Notes under the pieces: model-generated
Seen by the model: only the letters and a program-made list of their open reading frames with translations
Databases searched by the model: none
What the model was told of the DNA's origin: nothing
Assembly (NCBI GenBank): GCA_022702545.1
Contig: JAHRBC010000006.1
Location: forward strand, 1,240,001-1,304,000
Length of the DNA stretch: 64,000 nucleotides
Direction: 5' to 3'
Source of the DNA: Phycomyces nitens
Taxonomy: Eukaryota; Mucoromycota; Mucoromycetes; Mucorales; Phycomycetaceae
Shown here: piece by piece, positions 1-12,782 of the stretch
Layout of the letters: the number at the start of each line of letters is the position of its first letter
Position numbering within the stretch: position 1 is the first letter of the stretch
Made by a program: the position numbers and the translations under genes

Positions 1-1082
1 TTTATTGTTGAGCACCCCTTGATGTTTTTTTTTAAAAAATAGTGTTTCTTTCAAGAAATCTAATTTATGGTGCTTACAAGAGATTTGCCACATATTTCAG
101 ATTTATAAATTTATAAACAAAAAAAAAGCACAAGTCAAATAGATTGTGCTTAAATATTCATGTTTTCTGAGAATTAGAGAATTAAGCTTTACATATAAAA
201 AATTGAATAAAAAATTGCGTGGCTCAGACCCACCAAATTTCTCGGCTCAGCTTCGGTAACTCTTTTGTATTTTTAAATCATATCTTGACAATTCCCTGAA
301 GAATATCTAGATTCATTTACAACCAATGCAAACCTTGAAAGTCTCTTAACCAAAAACACCTTTTCACACTCTCAAGACCACAACGTCAGACCGGATGCCG
401 GCCAAGTAAATTTCCAAACAGGTGCAAGCCGGACATTTGATATATAAATATAAATACATAAATATATAAAAAGAGTGGTCACTTGGTGGTCTGTGGTGCT
501 CCCTAAAGATTGATCCTACATGAAATGTTTGATCGTTTGTTATTCTTCTTTACAGATACCCACGAGCCTTTTCTGATACTTTACCATGCACCCAGTTTTA
601 CCTTTTCATCTTTTCACAGCCACTTGATTTATCTTTATTTGAATAAATGTCCTCATTTGGAAAGACCTGACTTGATCAATCAGTTGTAATACAAGAAACC
701 TTGGCCACCATTTCCTCCAACTCTAGCCAAACATGCTCCCTAGATCTCCAGCCTTGAAAGTGGTAACTATCTCAAGCAATGGTTAGGATTATTGTTTTAA
801 GGAAACCAACAAAAGTAAATAAGTAAAGGTAATCAATGGCTCTGTTAGTGCCATGGGTTCTAAACAGAAGAATATCAATAATAACGAATCCAAAGAGTCC
901 AAGGTGGAAAAGTTGAATGATGAAATTAGGTGGAAATGCCATGAAATATAAAGAATATATAATATATAGTAGCAGAATAAAATAAAATAAAAAAAGAAGG
1001 GAGTAGTGAATATCTAAATCTAAAGGAGAGTGGGTGTGGCAATACAATAAAGAATTTTTGTTTTGTTTGCGCCACAAAGGCA
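1..1082. other. AT-rich flank, no supported gene
   Basis: No convincing coding region. A 103-codon minus-strand frame at 772-1083 has two hydrophobic stretches, but its composition is that of AT-rich DNA and it shows no family motif. The stretch is probably the 3' flank of the candidate minus-strand gene that follows. Confidence 0.4.
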
Positions 1083-1602
1083 TTATTGGTTCAAATGGTC
1101 ATAACAGTATAATATCAACAGGATCATAAAGAGGGCAGGTGGGAATAGCCGTAGTGTTTCCAATAGATAAGCTCTAGACCTCAGATGCATGCAGTTCCTG
1201 CGTCTGACATGTCATCTTACAAAGTGATACTGATATGACCATACGGTCCAAGTGCCTGCTATCACGAGTGGAACGATTGATAAGGAACAACATACGACTT
1301 GGGCTGTAGCCATATGGACATGCCGTTTCTAGGTATCTTGAATAGCTCATATTGAGCCCAATAATGGTTTTTCAATCTGGGATCTTTGAGCCCTTGCAGC
1401 AAGTTGGATTTTGGCTTGGAGGGCTCAATTGTTGGCCAGCCAAATCTACCCAAAGAATCAATGAATTGGATGCTGATTTCTTTTTGGTTCTCGATACTCT
1501 GGTAGGCGGCAATGAATGAATGATTCTTCAGCATGACCAGGTCTCCTGCAATTCCCCAGGGTTGAAAAAGGGGAATATAAGGAGGAAGCATAATAGGAAC
1601 AA
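1083..1602 (-). CDS. possible 3' exons of an unrecognised membrane-protein gene
   Basis: I do not recognise this gene. On the minus strand a TTTCTAG acceptor (exon from 1602) opens a frame with balanced, non-AT-driven composition (residues such as GDLVMLKNHSFIAAYQ and GRFGWPTIEPSKPKSN). It may end at a GTATGT donor at 1290-1295. A second possible exon (1173 to 1083, after a GTCTAG acceptor) reads a leucine-rich, membrane-like stretch (PPALFMILLILYCY) and stops at TAA 1083-1085. The joins are my inference; intermediate introns and the upstream start are not resolved. It would be divergent from the large cytoskeletal gene at 2084. The alternative is chance open frames. Confidence 0.3.
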
Positions 1603-1957
1603 CTAGAAATCAAGAATGCAAAAAGAACAATATATTGGAATCTATTGTACTTAAAGTCATGAAACACCATCAGGCTTACATAAATACAAATCAGAATTCA
1701 AAAAAAAAAGAAAACAATATAATGTAATACATAATATGAAATATGAAATATGCCAGGGCAAATGAAATACCATAGCATTGCCCTCTAGTCAAATTCATAC
1801 CAGGATTGCACACACTTTGGATTTGTATCCCAAGCGGGATAAATGCAGCAAGATTCACACTACAAGTCCTAATAAATCTCCTCTCATGTTTTGGCTGGGT
1901 TGTTAAGAGTGCACGCCACGGTCAATGGCTGCCAAATAAAGAAATCCTTGTGTCCTC

Positions 1958-2020
1958 AACCCTTTCTCTTCTTCAAGCACTCCCTCATCCTGTCTCTTTC
2001 GCTTTTTTTCTTTCTCTAGA
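1958..2020 (+). promoter_or_regulatory. CT-rich leader tract upstream of the large cytoskeletal gene
   Basis: A pyrimidine-rich tract (CCCTTTCTCTTCTTC, then CTCTTTCGC followed by a T/C run ending CTCTAG) lies 60-120 bp before the ATG at 2084. CT-rich blocks are common in fungal core promoters. The final TTCTTTCTCTAG could also be the acceptor of a 5'UTR intron. I see no clear TATA box. Confidence 0.45.
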
Positions 2021-2083
2021 GTGTCTGCAGAGTTGCTTGTTTCTTCTGCTGTTATCTATGCCCCTCGTGTTTGAGTCAAGAAA

Positions 2084-5000
2084 ATGAGCACACCGTCCAA
2101 CCCACATGCGCCCACATCTCAACAGCTCCATGCGAATGGCCCATGGCTGACGCACTCTCGTACACTCTCGCGCGACAGAAGTCCGTCACCCACCCTGTCT
2201 GCCTCTCGACAGAACCGGTCCAGACAGAGCACCGGCACTGGAGACTTTTCAGCAGGGGATGATCTGGGTCGGACGATCAGCAAGGGTTACCAAGAGATCC
2301 AAAAGAGGACATTGACCAAGTGGATCAATGTCCAGCTCGACAAAGTTGGCGATTCAATCACAAATATCGAAACTGACCTGAGAGACGGCCGAAAACTTCT
2401 CAGTCTGCTCTCAGTAGTAGCTAAAGAGCCTGCACCCAAGCCAGAAAAAAGGACAACGAGAATTCATCAAATATCGAATATAAACCAACTCTTCAGTTTC
2501 CTTGAAAAGCAGACTGGTCCGGGTGCCCTACCTGATATTGGCAGCGAAGCAATCGTCAATGGCGATCTCAAAAATACACTCGTATTAACATATTTTATCA
2601 TGTTAAAGTATCAGATCCAGCTTATCCTGACCGATGAAGATGGTGCCTTTGTAAAGGCCATGCCTGTAGGTATCATAAAAGTCCAAAAACAACAAAAACA
2701 ACAACAGAAAAAAATAAAATAAACAAGAATAATATGAAACTAATCCTCTAGTTTAGAAGATCGACCGTAACTCAACTGACCTCTCAATCGAACCATCTTC
2801 TCCTCTCCCAAGCTTGTCTTCTGCATTGACCGGAAAACGAAGCAGTCGGTCCGTAGAGACGGGTGAAAAGGCACAGAGCTCATCGTCATCAGAAGCCAAA
2901 ATGGCTTTGCTCTATTGGGTGCGTCTACAATTAGAAGACTACGTAGCTGTACACATCCTACCAGAAATCCAAGACTTTTCACGGTCATGGCGGACGGGCA
3001 TTGCCTTTTGTTTACTTATCCACAGACACGATCCATCTCTTTTACCAGACATATTAACAGACCACATCAATCGAGACACATCAGAGCGCCAAGTCTGCTT
3101 TGATCTGCTTAATACTGCTTTTGAACTGGCAACAACACACATGAATATTCCACGCTATCTGGAGCCCGAAGATCTAACTGATGTAGACTACCCTCACGAA
3201 CCGAGTGTGATGTTGTATGTGAGTGCCTATTATAGCTCAATGTCAAAACAACAGCGGGACGATCCGTCAAAGGAGGAGGCGCGTGCAAATGAGCGCAAAA
3301 GAGCGATACGCCAGGTGTTTGGGCACGTCCAGCCCATGAGCCTCAATACCCAATTGCCCCTCTTGACACTCGAGACCAGCACGCCTATCCAACCCCCCGA
3401 CAAACTCCCATCCGCAAAGGAGTCTCCATCTCTCCCTGTAGATGTCCCAGAAATATCTGTCGTTTCAAAAAATACCCTCACAACTGCCCATCTTGCAATG
3501 GCCGATCAACTGGAACGCCTTGATGATCTTTGGAAAAGCATCAGACCTTCTCAAGAGACTGAAAACCTTCATCCCTTGGATGGCTCTCTTGCTCAGGCAC
3601 AGTCTTATTGCCAGGCAGTTACCATGGCCACCGAAGAAACGTATCGTCTTGGAGAGGCCATCCAGGTCGCCGACCCACCCGTCGAACTCTCAACAGCCTA
3701 TCAATCACTAGTGGAACTGCAGCAGGACAAGCAGCGAGACTCTACAGCGTTTGAGAGAGGCGTATCATTTTTGCATATTACACAAGCCATGATCGATGAG
3801 CTTGAATTGGTCCATCAGATGATGAATGACAACCAGCAGAGCATAACCGATCAAGCCATTCGACATTTAGAAGAGCGGGTGGCAATGGTCAGTGCCACAA
3901 TCGATGCGGTCAAGGAAGAGTATAGTTCTCTTTTAGGGCAGGATGATGGCGAAGATGATGAGAAAGAGTACTATAGAAGGACAGAGGACGAGCAGCGTTT
4001 CTTTGACCATCTCCAGACAGTCGAAGAGCGTTATGAGACCGTCCAGGACTGGGTTGACCAGGTTCGAGTATGGTTTGTGGAAGCAGAGAGGATTCGAAAG
4101 TGGATCGGTGAACGTATCGATCTCATCGAGACCCGAAACGAACTTCACCCTATTGACCCTCTTGGCCAAGAAATCTTACTCGAGGATGATGAAATTATCC
4201 AACTCCATAGCGAACAAGAGAAACTCAAGAGAGAATGTGAACGGTTTAATGGAAACGACATGACTAGGCTGCGATTGCATGTCAAGACTCTGACAGTGGC
4301 AGAGCGGGATCGTGAGCTCAGTCCAGCCGATACCTCAACCATCGAAATCACTCTGACCACTCTTAATATGCTTAATCAGTTGATGGACCTTCTTCAGAAA
4401 CGAACTACTGTACTTGACCTCGCATTATTACGCGTAAAATGGGAGGCACTGTTTGGCAAGGCAGTCGAATGGATCGTCAGCACAGATGAAGACATGGATG
4501 TATTCCTGGATGGAAAGGCTCGGTGGTCTGAGAAGGAAGACAGCTATGAGGCCGGAATCGAACAGGTTATTCAGACACTGGTCAGTCTGGAAAACAGGAT
4601 CGCCGATTTCGATAGTGGGACCTATTCTCATGTCTTGGAAGCCTACCAAGAGACCGAAGATCTTGCCGCGACTGCATTGCCTGAGCATCTAGAATGTCGT
4701 CAGTCCGGATTCGAAAAGGCATTTGAAGATCTCATGAAGCGCAGTAGTTTCAGTCGCAAGGTCGTGGAGCAACTGTTGTCAGTCATACATGCAGTCAATC
4801 AGTTTAAGCAGCTCAGGGAAGAGGGCGAGGCACTTCGCCAGGCAATGCTTGATTCTGCTGACCATTGTACGCGTTCTAGCGACGACGAGATATTTGCAGA
4901 AAAGGTCCAGGCCTTCAAGGAGAATTCGGCACATGTAATCACTCATGTCGGTACTCGTGTACCGTATCCAGCTGTGCCCGAGATGTCTACAGCAATGGGG

Positions 5001-8000
5001 CGACGTGATTCATACCACAATCAAATGACAAACGAAGCCATCAGGAGTACCATTAGTGCCCACGGAATGTCTCTTGCTCTTATTGCAGATGGCCTTGACC
5101 AGCTTCTCAAGTCGCGTCACTCCATCATCTCGCTCCAACAGCGGGCTAGTCTTGCTTATGATGAGATGGCCAAGGTGACTCAGTGGATGGAAGAGCGTGC
5201 ACGGGCCCTTTCAAAAACTCGTCTTGATCAAAACGAGGATTGTCGTATGGAAGAAGAAGAGGTCAGCCGTCTTGAGAAGGAGCGCGATGGAATTGCAGTG
5301 CGTCTAAGCCAGATGGAAGAGGACGATCTCACTCGTTTGCGCGAGAGTGTGCGTTTATTGGAAGACGAAGTTGATGCTTCAAATGCAGTAGCAATCGATC
5401 GCAATGCATTGGTCAACAGCATCGAACGTCTTGATAGAGCACATAGCCATCTTCAAGAATTGCTGGCCCATAGGGCAAGTGCTTTGGACATACTCAAAAA
5501 GAGAATCGCTTGGGAGACTCAGTGGTCGCGTACAAATCAGTGGATCATAACTATTGCTCGAAAGCTCTGGGACTTTACTGCGAAAAAGGCTCGTTATGAT
5601 CCAATCAAGGATAACGTTGACAAGCCATCATATGCCAATGACAAGGAAAACATGCAAGCCTGGCAGTCTCTCCAAGACAAAGTGACCGAGATTGGGGATC
5701 GTCATCTACAGTTGACCAACGATCACTTTCAGGCCCTGGCCGACTGTTATGCTGAACAAGATAGCAATGAAGCCATGCCAGACTCTATGAACGATCGTCA
5801 AAATGAGCAACAGGAGCGCTATGAAGAGCTTCAACATCTATCTAGCCATGCCGCTGATTTGATGACCCAGCGCTCGACCATCACCGAGTTCTTGCTACGT
5901 GTTCAGGATTGCCACCATGAGGGTGAGAAAATCCGTGATTTGATTACAAAGATGATGCGTCGTATCATGGAACAAGATGCTCGACCCCTTGATGCTCGTG
6001 TAACCTCTTTCAAGGAAGAAATCCGGCGAGTGTGGCAAGAGTGTGGCAAGACCATGCCATTCCCCGTGTTTCGTGGTCAACTTCTTTTGCCTCTGCAGCC
6101 TGCTGAAGTCTCCAATAGCACCCATACACGCCAACAGATACGTGCTCTCTTAGAACGCAAACAGCAAGAGCTGCAACAGCTTGAAAGTACAATCGATGAT
6201 CTTCTCAAGGCCTACCAAGAGGCAGATTCAATGAAGTCTCTAGTGAGCCAGTATGATCAAGAGGCTGCTCGTTTGCGACATTGGATCGAGGAGAACAGTG
6301 AGCGTCTACAGCATCAACACATTGATGTTGCTGCCGAAACCATTCCAGATCTTACCGCGACAAATCTTGAACGTCGTTGGGAGCACCAAAATGAGCTGTG
6401 TGGAGCACTTGAGCAGTTTGAAGCTGGAGAAGTCAAAACACTCCATGATAACATTGCAGCCTTAATCGAGGAATCAATAAAGAAGAAGAAGAATCGAACA
6501 GTAGATGTCTCGAGTGCAGCCCGCAGCCTTGGCGAAGTCATGACTAGTATAGCCCAGCTTAAGCAAAATCTCTCTCACCAGTCTGTAACTCTTGAGGCCG
6601 CAATGCGTCGTAGTGTCTGGGAAAAGAAGGTCGAGGAGGGTCTGGGACATCTCGAGACTATGAATGAGCAGCTCCGTCACTTTACAACAAAGAAGAACCA
6701 GTGGATTGCCCAAGACAATCTAAGTGAAGAGCATGTTCACATTCTGGAATCTGATCTAGCACAGCTCGTATCTCAGCGTGATGTCTTTGAGGATACCTTG
6801 CTTCCAGAGATCCAGGCCACTTATGAAGATTTCATTGCTTACTTTCCTCGTCTTGCCCGCCCAATGGCAACCCCGGATCATATTGAGGCTAGCATGGAGG
6901 GATTGAATCGGTCATCGGTTAGATTCCAAGAGCAACTCACATCTCGTACCAAGGAGCTCGAATTGATCCAACAGAGATCCGAGTGGGAGCAGATCGTAAG
7001 AGATGCCCTGTTATACCTGTCCAAAGAGGAAGCTACCATTGAAAGCTTTGTGGAAGATAAGGCGCGATGGCATCCAAATGCAGATATGCACGAGAATGAC
7101 GAAGAACGTCTGCGGACTGAATGGGTTGGTCTAAGGGACCGGTTTGAATCTTATCAGCAATCTACCACTCTCCCACTTAAACAGCGATTTGATGCACTAC
7201 GCGAAATGGCGACAATGTACAATGCCAGTCTAGTTTCTGAAGCCTTGGCCAAGCGTATGGAAGAGATGGATGGTGCGGAGAAACGTCTCGATTCAGGCCT
7301 TGCGTTCTCTAACAAGGTTGTGACCCAGAGATGCTTGGTAGCATCATTTATACTCAGGACAGCCCAACTAGAGCAGTCGGCTGAGCTTATACGCGAAGAG
7401 TTTATGGCCTCCAAAGAACAGGCTGAATCCAACACTGAGCGCCTCGAACTTTTCAAGGCTGGTATCCAAGATGTTCGTGAGAACCTTGCTGGTAGCATAC
7501 CATACCCCGTTCGCAGTATAGATAATACCATGGGCCGTCTCAAGGATGAAACAACAAATTCGGTTATCAAGGATACAGTAGAGACACGCCATCGTCGATT
7601 AGATGAACTCTCGTCAAGTCTTCAGCTTTTATTAGAGTCCAAGGAGCGTATATCACGGCGTAGAATGTCCTTGCATACATACCAACAGCAAGTCGAGGCG
7701 TGTGAGGCATGGATTGGATCCCGGCGTGAACTTCTCCAGACTCATCTCGAAACTGATTATACCAAACAGGATGCTTTGCAGCTAAAGGAAACAGTTAGCC
7801 TTGCCGACAGTATCGAAACCGCAATGAATGCCCACGAAAATGTATTCACGGTTCTCAAGAGTACATTTGAGAAATGCAAGGCCGCATTTGATGAACAGTT
7901 GGCTGAAGAGGGCGATGAAGCTCTTATCAAGGAGTTTAATGCCATTGCCCCGCTCCAAAGCCATCTCGACAATTCTTGGGCAACCCTAATGACCGAGGCA

Positions 8001-11000
8001 GCCACCGCGACAAAGGTTATATCGGCTGCGTTGGTTCCTGCTCAACTAGAAGAACGACTTGAGACCCTTATTGCTGCCATTGATCTACTTCAGAGTGCAA
8101 TGACCCAAACAGACTCTGCAGATCTGACAGATGAATGCTTAGCTCAGTGGCAAAAGTCGGTAGATGATTTGGAAGTCAAGTCATTTCATGGGATTCAGTC
8201 AGATCTCGAAGAAAACCAATCCAAGATCGCCTCTGACAAGGCTGATAAGCTATCAAGTCAACTGGAGAAATGCGGTGAAGGTATTTTGGCCATTCGGTCT
8301 ACATTGGCAGGCTTATATGATGTGGTAAATGTAAATCGATTGAAACGGACATACAACGAGAACATGGTACTGCTCCAAGAAAAGATGGCACAACTGCAGC
8401 TGTTATTGGAAAATGCTCTTGATCATTGCAAACAACTGGATGATTCCAACGAAGTTCGTATATCGCAGCAGCATAACCTTGGATCCCTATCCAAAGAGAT
8501 CAAGCGCGATATGAATGACAGTAAAGAATCTTATGATGATGTTTGTGGATACCATCACCTAATCAAGTCTCAAGGCTACCATGGAGACCTTCAGGAGAGT
8601 CAAGCCCTTATCGACAAGAGCTGGCAGGATGTGCAGAATCAAGGATTGGTCTTGACCAACCATATAACTCGTGTAGCCACTTGGATCAACTGTCTAGATA
8701 AACTCGACCAGTTCCAGGCAAACCTTTTGGCAACACGCGCCAGTCTTGAAAAGTCATTGGCGGCTGAAAAGGGACCAAGTCTTTGGACAGGTGTATCAAA
8801 GGCCATTGAAAAGGTCAACGCTGGTCTTGATGGGATGGTTTTGGTTGGAGAAGGAGAAGACATGCAAAAAGATACTGATAATTACAACCATTGGAAGCGT
8901 CGTCAAGAAGAACTCTCTGTACTTAGTCATCAATTGGCAGCCGATCTGGCCACTCATCAATTGTCTTGGGAACGAGCAAATCTTGCAGAGACCTTTTATG
9001 CAGATATCAAGCGCTTGTGCGTATTATGTGAGGATGAATTAGAAGCCCTTGGACACTTGAATTCTCTCCAGATCACTTTCAAGACCGAGGCAATGGAAGA
9101 AGCTGTCCAGAGAAACAGCATCTCACTCGCACGGTTACATGATACCTATGACAGTTGCAAAGAAGAAGTTGACTGTCTTGTGAACCAACAAGAGAGTAAT
9201 CTAGCAACTGATTTGGGTCAGACAATAACCGAGCTAGAAGAGGCAACGACACCTCTTGTTGATTTGATGAAAACATGGTATACAAATATGGTGTTCCAAG
9301 ACGATTGCCTTGATCTTTTACGAGAAACAACCAAGCATTCTCAACAAGGTGATGTTATCCAATCATCTCTCGAGGATCTTAAATCGGTAGTAAGTGGTGA
9401 ACCGGCCCAGTCAGACCGCCCTAGTCTTGATTTGGCAGAAATAGACCAACTGTACGAGTCTTTGGATGAATCCGTGGTCTCTTTCACTTCTGATGGTGAC
9501 TTGCTCCAAGAGAAGCTCAAGAATCATGTAGATGGACAAGGTGGACCTTTAGCCGATGGTGTCAGCTTGAGACAGGAGACTATTATCAATGCTTGGAACG
9601 ATCTGAAGCAGCTTGTAATTGATACCCGCGCTCGTATGGAAGAGGTGCAGAAGCGACGCCAGCTTGCTACAAAACTGTCAGAAGCCCTGCGCTATGTTGG
9701 TGATATGAAGGATCGTGTAAATGCCCTGCAATTGACCGGAAAGTGCGTCAACACTGAAGAAGAAGAGTTGCAAAAGACACAAGACGAAATTGATGAAAGT
9801 CTTGGACGCAAGACGGCCGATATTGATAGCATTTTGGCCACTTTTACTGATCCCATCCAGAAGTTTGTGGCCCAACGCACAAAGCTCACTGTTGAGATTG
9901 AAGAGCTGCGACAACTGATTCAGAGTAAGCAAAAACAGGCAGTGGAGGAAGGCAATGTGGCCGGGTTCAGCCGTCTCATGGAGCGTCTCGATGCCCTTCT
10001 TGGCCAACTTTCTACTGCAATTGATCTGGCTGCCCCACACAACGCTAGTCTTGTCAATAATAAGTTCAATAAGACCGAGCTTCAGACTCTTATGCGCAAT
10101 TTGGTTGCATCGTACAAGAAACTTGGACCTGGAATCACTGGTATTCTTAACGAGTCCAAAGAAGAGGCCCAGAAACAACTTTTCGATGATAATGACCAAG
10201 TATCTGATCGACTCGCCAAGGCAATTGCACGCTGGGGTAAACTTCAGGCCGCTGCAGCTGCACGAGAGCGCGAATTACAGACATGTATCACCAAATTGGA
10301 CCATGAATTCTTTACTAAACTTGCCATGGCAAAATCCAACCCACGCAAGCAAACACGCCATCTAAAAGAAACTCCATCTGCAAGTCCACTCAAGCGTGTA
10401 TCTGGTCAACCTCAGCGCCAACAGCTCTCTAGTGCAGTCTCACCATTACCAATGCTTGGTTCACGCCGTATGAGTAACAATGGCAGTCTGGGAGTCACGG
10501 ATCAGGACAATAGATCGGCATCTACCATCAGACGGTCACAAACACCAACTGTTGGAGCCCATCCCTCTTCTGCCAAACCGCGCGCTTCTGGATATGTACC
10601 TGATCCAAATAGCAAGCTCGATGTGGCTCTGGGCCAGATTGTGAACGAGAGCCCCTATAGACTTAAAGTAAAAATGGTACCGGGCGAAGTCGGCAAGTAT
10701 TGGTTTGGTGAAGAATCACCTCGTCTTGTATACTGTCGAATTCTGTCAAGTCAACTTGTCATGGTCCGTGTTGGTGGCGGATGGGTTGAGCTCTCGAAAT
10801 TCTTGCGAGACCATGGTCTGACCGACGGTGTTGTAACTCCTCGTGGTGATGGTCAGAATTCCTCCTCCAGTTCATGCGATGGTGCTCCATTTCAAGAGGT
10901 ACATATACAGACCGTCCGGGCTGTCTCTCCTTCTGGCCGAGTCATGATTCGTGGCGGTGGTTTTGGAGCAGCAGCTGGACCATCAGGAGTCAATGCTGTC

Positions 11001-11204
11001 AACGGTACAAGTAGTAGTCTCGCTCCTACACGTTCCTCCAGTAAATCATCCAGCAGTCGATCACGATCCCCTGTACCAACTGGATTTGTTGATGGTGATA
11101 AGTATGTTCGGGTAGACGAGCTTGGAAACCAGATGATGGTTAGGATGACAAAGGCAGAGGAAGGAGCGAAGATGCCCATAATTACCAAGAAAAGGCCTGC
11201 TTAA
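2084..11204 (+). CDS. giant CH-CH / spectrin-like rod / GAR-domain cytoskeletal crosslinker (spectraplakin-like)
   Basis: Two exons, 2084-2665 and 2757-11204, give 3009 residues. CH1 lies at about residues 58-182 (motif LTKWINVQL) and CH2 at about 240-357 (ALLYWVRLQL, WRTGIAFCLLIH). This tandem pair is the standard actin-binding module. A long charged helical rod with heptad-like spacing and recurring W/L positions follows (about 450-2650), best read as degenerate spectrin repeats. A Ser/Pro/Arg-rich segment then precedes a GAR domain at about 2812-2885 (VMVRVGGGW, KYWFGEES), a microtubule-binding module of Gas2 and spectraplakins. Inferred role: cytoplasmic actin-microtubule crosslinking. 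The ATG at 2084 is chosen because it starts the open frame containing CH1 and follows the CT-rich leader. No signal peptide or EF-hands were seen. The 8.4-kb second exon is unusually long. Confidence 0.9.
2666..2756 (+). other. intron between CH1 and CH2
   Basis: Donor GTAGGT at 2666, acceptor TTTAG ending at 2756, and a CTAAT branch-like site at about 2740. Joining 2665 to 2757 is phase 0 and removes the in-frame stop near 2720. The downstream frame is open from 2757 to the CH2 domain. The donor at 2670 with the acceptor at 2751 would hit a stop at once. Confidence 0.75.
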
Positions 11205-11340
11205 TCAGTGGCTGTTGTAACAACTGTTAGGGTCTTTATAAGACATTGTTGTATTTTTATTCATTGTTTCATGTTGCATTTCATCTTAGCATTACGCACA
11301 TTCCATATATAATACCTTTCTCTCTCTAGTTTTCATAGAG

Positions 11341-11346
11341 AATAAA
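11341..11346 (+). terminator. AATAAA polyadenylation signal candidate
   Basis: A perfect AATAAA lies 137 nt after the TAA at 11204, within AT-rich 3' flank. It is positioned as expected for 3' processing of the large cytoskeletal mRNA, but such hexamers also occur by chance here. The stretch 11205-11510 holds nothing else I can support. Confidence 0.4.
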
Positions 11347-11510
11347 GTAAAATACAATAAGGAAAAGTACAAAAGATTGAATTGTTGCTTAAACTGACCC
11401 AAATGAATTCAGTAGCTTTTTTTTTTAGAATTCTGAAATCTTTCAACGAAAATACACAACTTCTTTACATATTTTTATCAGAATAAGATAGAGATTCAAG
11501 TCTGACAAAA

Positions 11511-12585
11511 TTATGAGCGATAGATATAATAGATATAATATATATCACTATAATTTATTTGAATGTTTAATAATAGGTATGAGATCCATGATTTTTTTTC
11601 AAGTTTTTGAATATGATTTGGCATTGACATGCAATGGGATTCTACAACTTTCTTGGGTATTATTTTCCATTCTTCTTGCAGTGCACGACCAAAAGAGTGT
11701 TTGTTTGTGGGCTTCACCTTCCTGACTCTCAGTTTATGTTCCAAGTAGGACCATATGTTTTCTATTGGGCTCAGGTCAGGGCTGTTTGCTGGCCATGTCA
11801 TAACAGGAAGATTCACCTTTTTTTTTTGTACTCATCAGCCAACAAGCTCTTATAGCAGGGTACATTATCTTCTTGGAAAATTAATTCTCCGTGTTTCCTT
11901 TGCTCAAGACTTTGAAACCAGGACATGAAATCACATTTTAAGAGTCTTATGTACTGGTGCTGATTTAGCATGCCATCAACAACTATAAGCTTTCCCACAC
12001 CTCTAGCCCAAATACACCTCCATGCCATCATTGAACCCCCTCCACCTTGAACTCTTGGCACAATATATCCTCTCCTGAACTTTGCTGTTTTGTGCGCTAC
12101 ACACAAACATTTCCAGCCCTTGGGAATACCATGAATCTGGACTCATCACTCCAGATCACTAGATTCCATTGCTGATTGCGACGATGAGCCTCATTTGCAA
12201 AATTTAGGCAGTTTTTGATATGCCTTTCCAGCAATAAAGGCTTTCTGCCAGCTACACATGACCGTATTCCAAGTTTTTTTTTAGGTACTTTCAAATGGCA
12301 TCTCTCTTGATTGCAACACCTGATGATGTCTAAATCTCATCCTTAATGGTGTCTAATGTTGTAGTAGGATCTTTGCGCACGATATTACTGAAAGATCTTA
12401 GATCACAATCTTTCAATAGACATGGTCTTCCTTGACGTTTTTTTAACAAGGGCAGTACCGTTTTTTTTCACTCTCTGCACTGTTGCTTTAACTGTAAGAT
12501 AGGCTATATCAAATCGCCGTGCAAATTCAGCCATAGATGTACTAGAGTCAAAGGCACCAACAATCTTGCCTTTCATATTAATCAT
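11511..12585 (-). pseudogene. Tc1/mariner transposase relic (Tc1-A), frameshifted
   Basis: Minus-strand fragments in several frames give one DD34E-type transposase. An N-terminal HTH (MAEFARRFDIAYLTVKATVQ) comes first. The first catalytic Asp is in VIWSDESRF (about 12140), the second in FQEDNVPCY (about 11870), and the Glu in SPDLSPIENIW (about 11760). Frame changes fall at or near T-runs (about 12270, 12435, 12460 and 11820). The natural start ATGATTAATATG is cut at 12585, where the Mutator-like element begins. The rest of the 5' flank resumes at 20398. Cut-and-paste transposition is the family role; this copy is inactive as read. Confidence 0.85.
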
Positions 12586-12660
12586 GGGAGATTCTTGATA
12601 CACTCCCTTATTACACTCCGCCCGTCAAAAAACCAAAAAAGTCTGACGTAGGCTTTTTGT
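12586..12660 (+). repeat. left terminal inverted repeat of the MULE
   Basis: Contains TTCTTGATACACTCCCT, a second CACTCC motif, then AAAAAAGTCTGACGTAG. The same order appears on the reverse strand at 20325-20397. A further TACACTCCCTCAATACACTCCC copy starts near 12693, so the TIR motif is internally repeated on this side. Confidence 0.75.
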
Positions 12661-12782
12661 GAGGATTGTAATTAGTTCTTCATACACTCCCTCAATACAC
12701 TCCCATCAGGACATCAAAAAGACTAATGTAGACTTTTTTTTGTAAAATGAATTTTAGTACTGTAATTGATATAATATATTTT

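Noticed and set aside
9678..10199. Minus-strand open frame inside the large cytoskeletal gene
   Set aside because: Antisense shadow of helical, low-stop coding sequence. No motif, and the plus-strand frame is clearly the real one.
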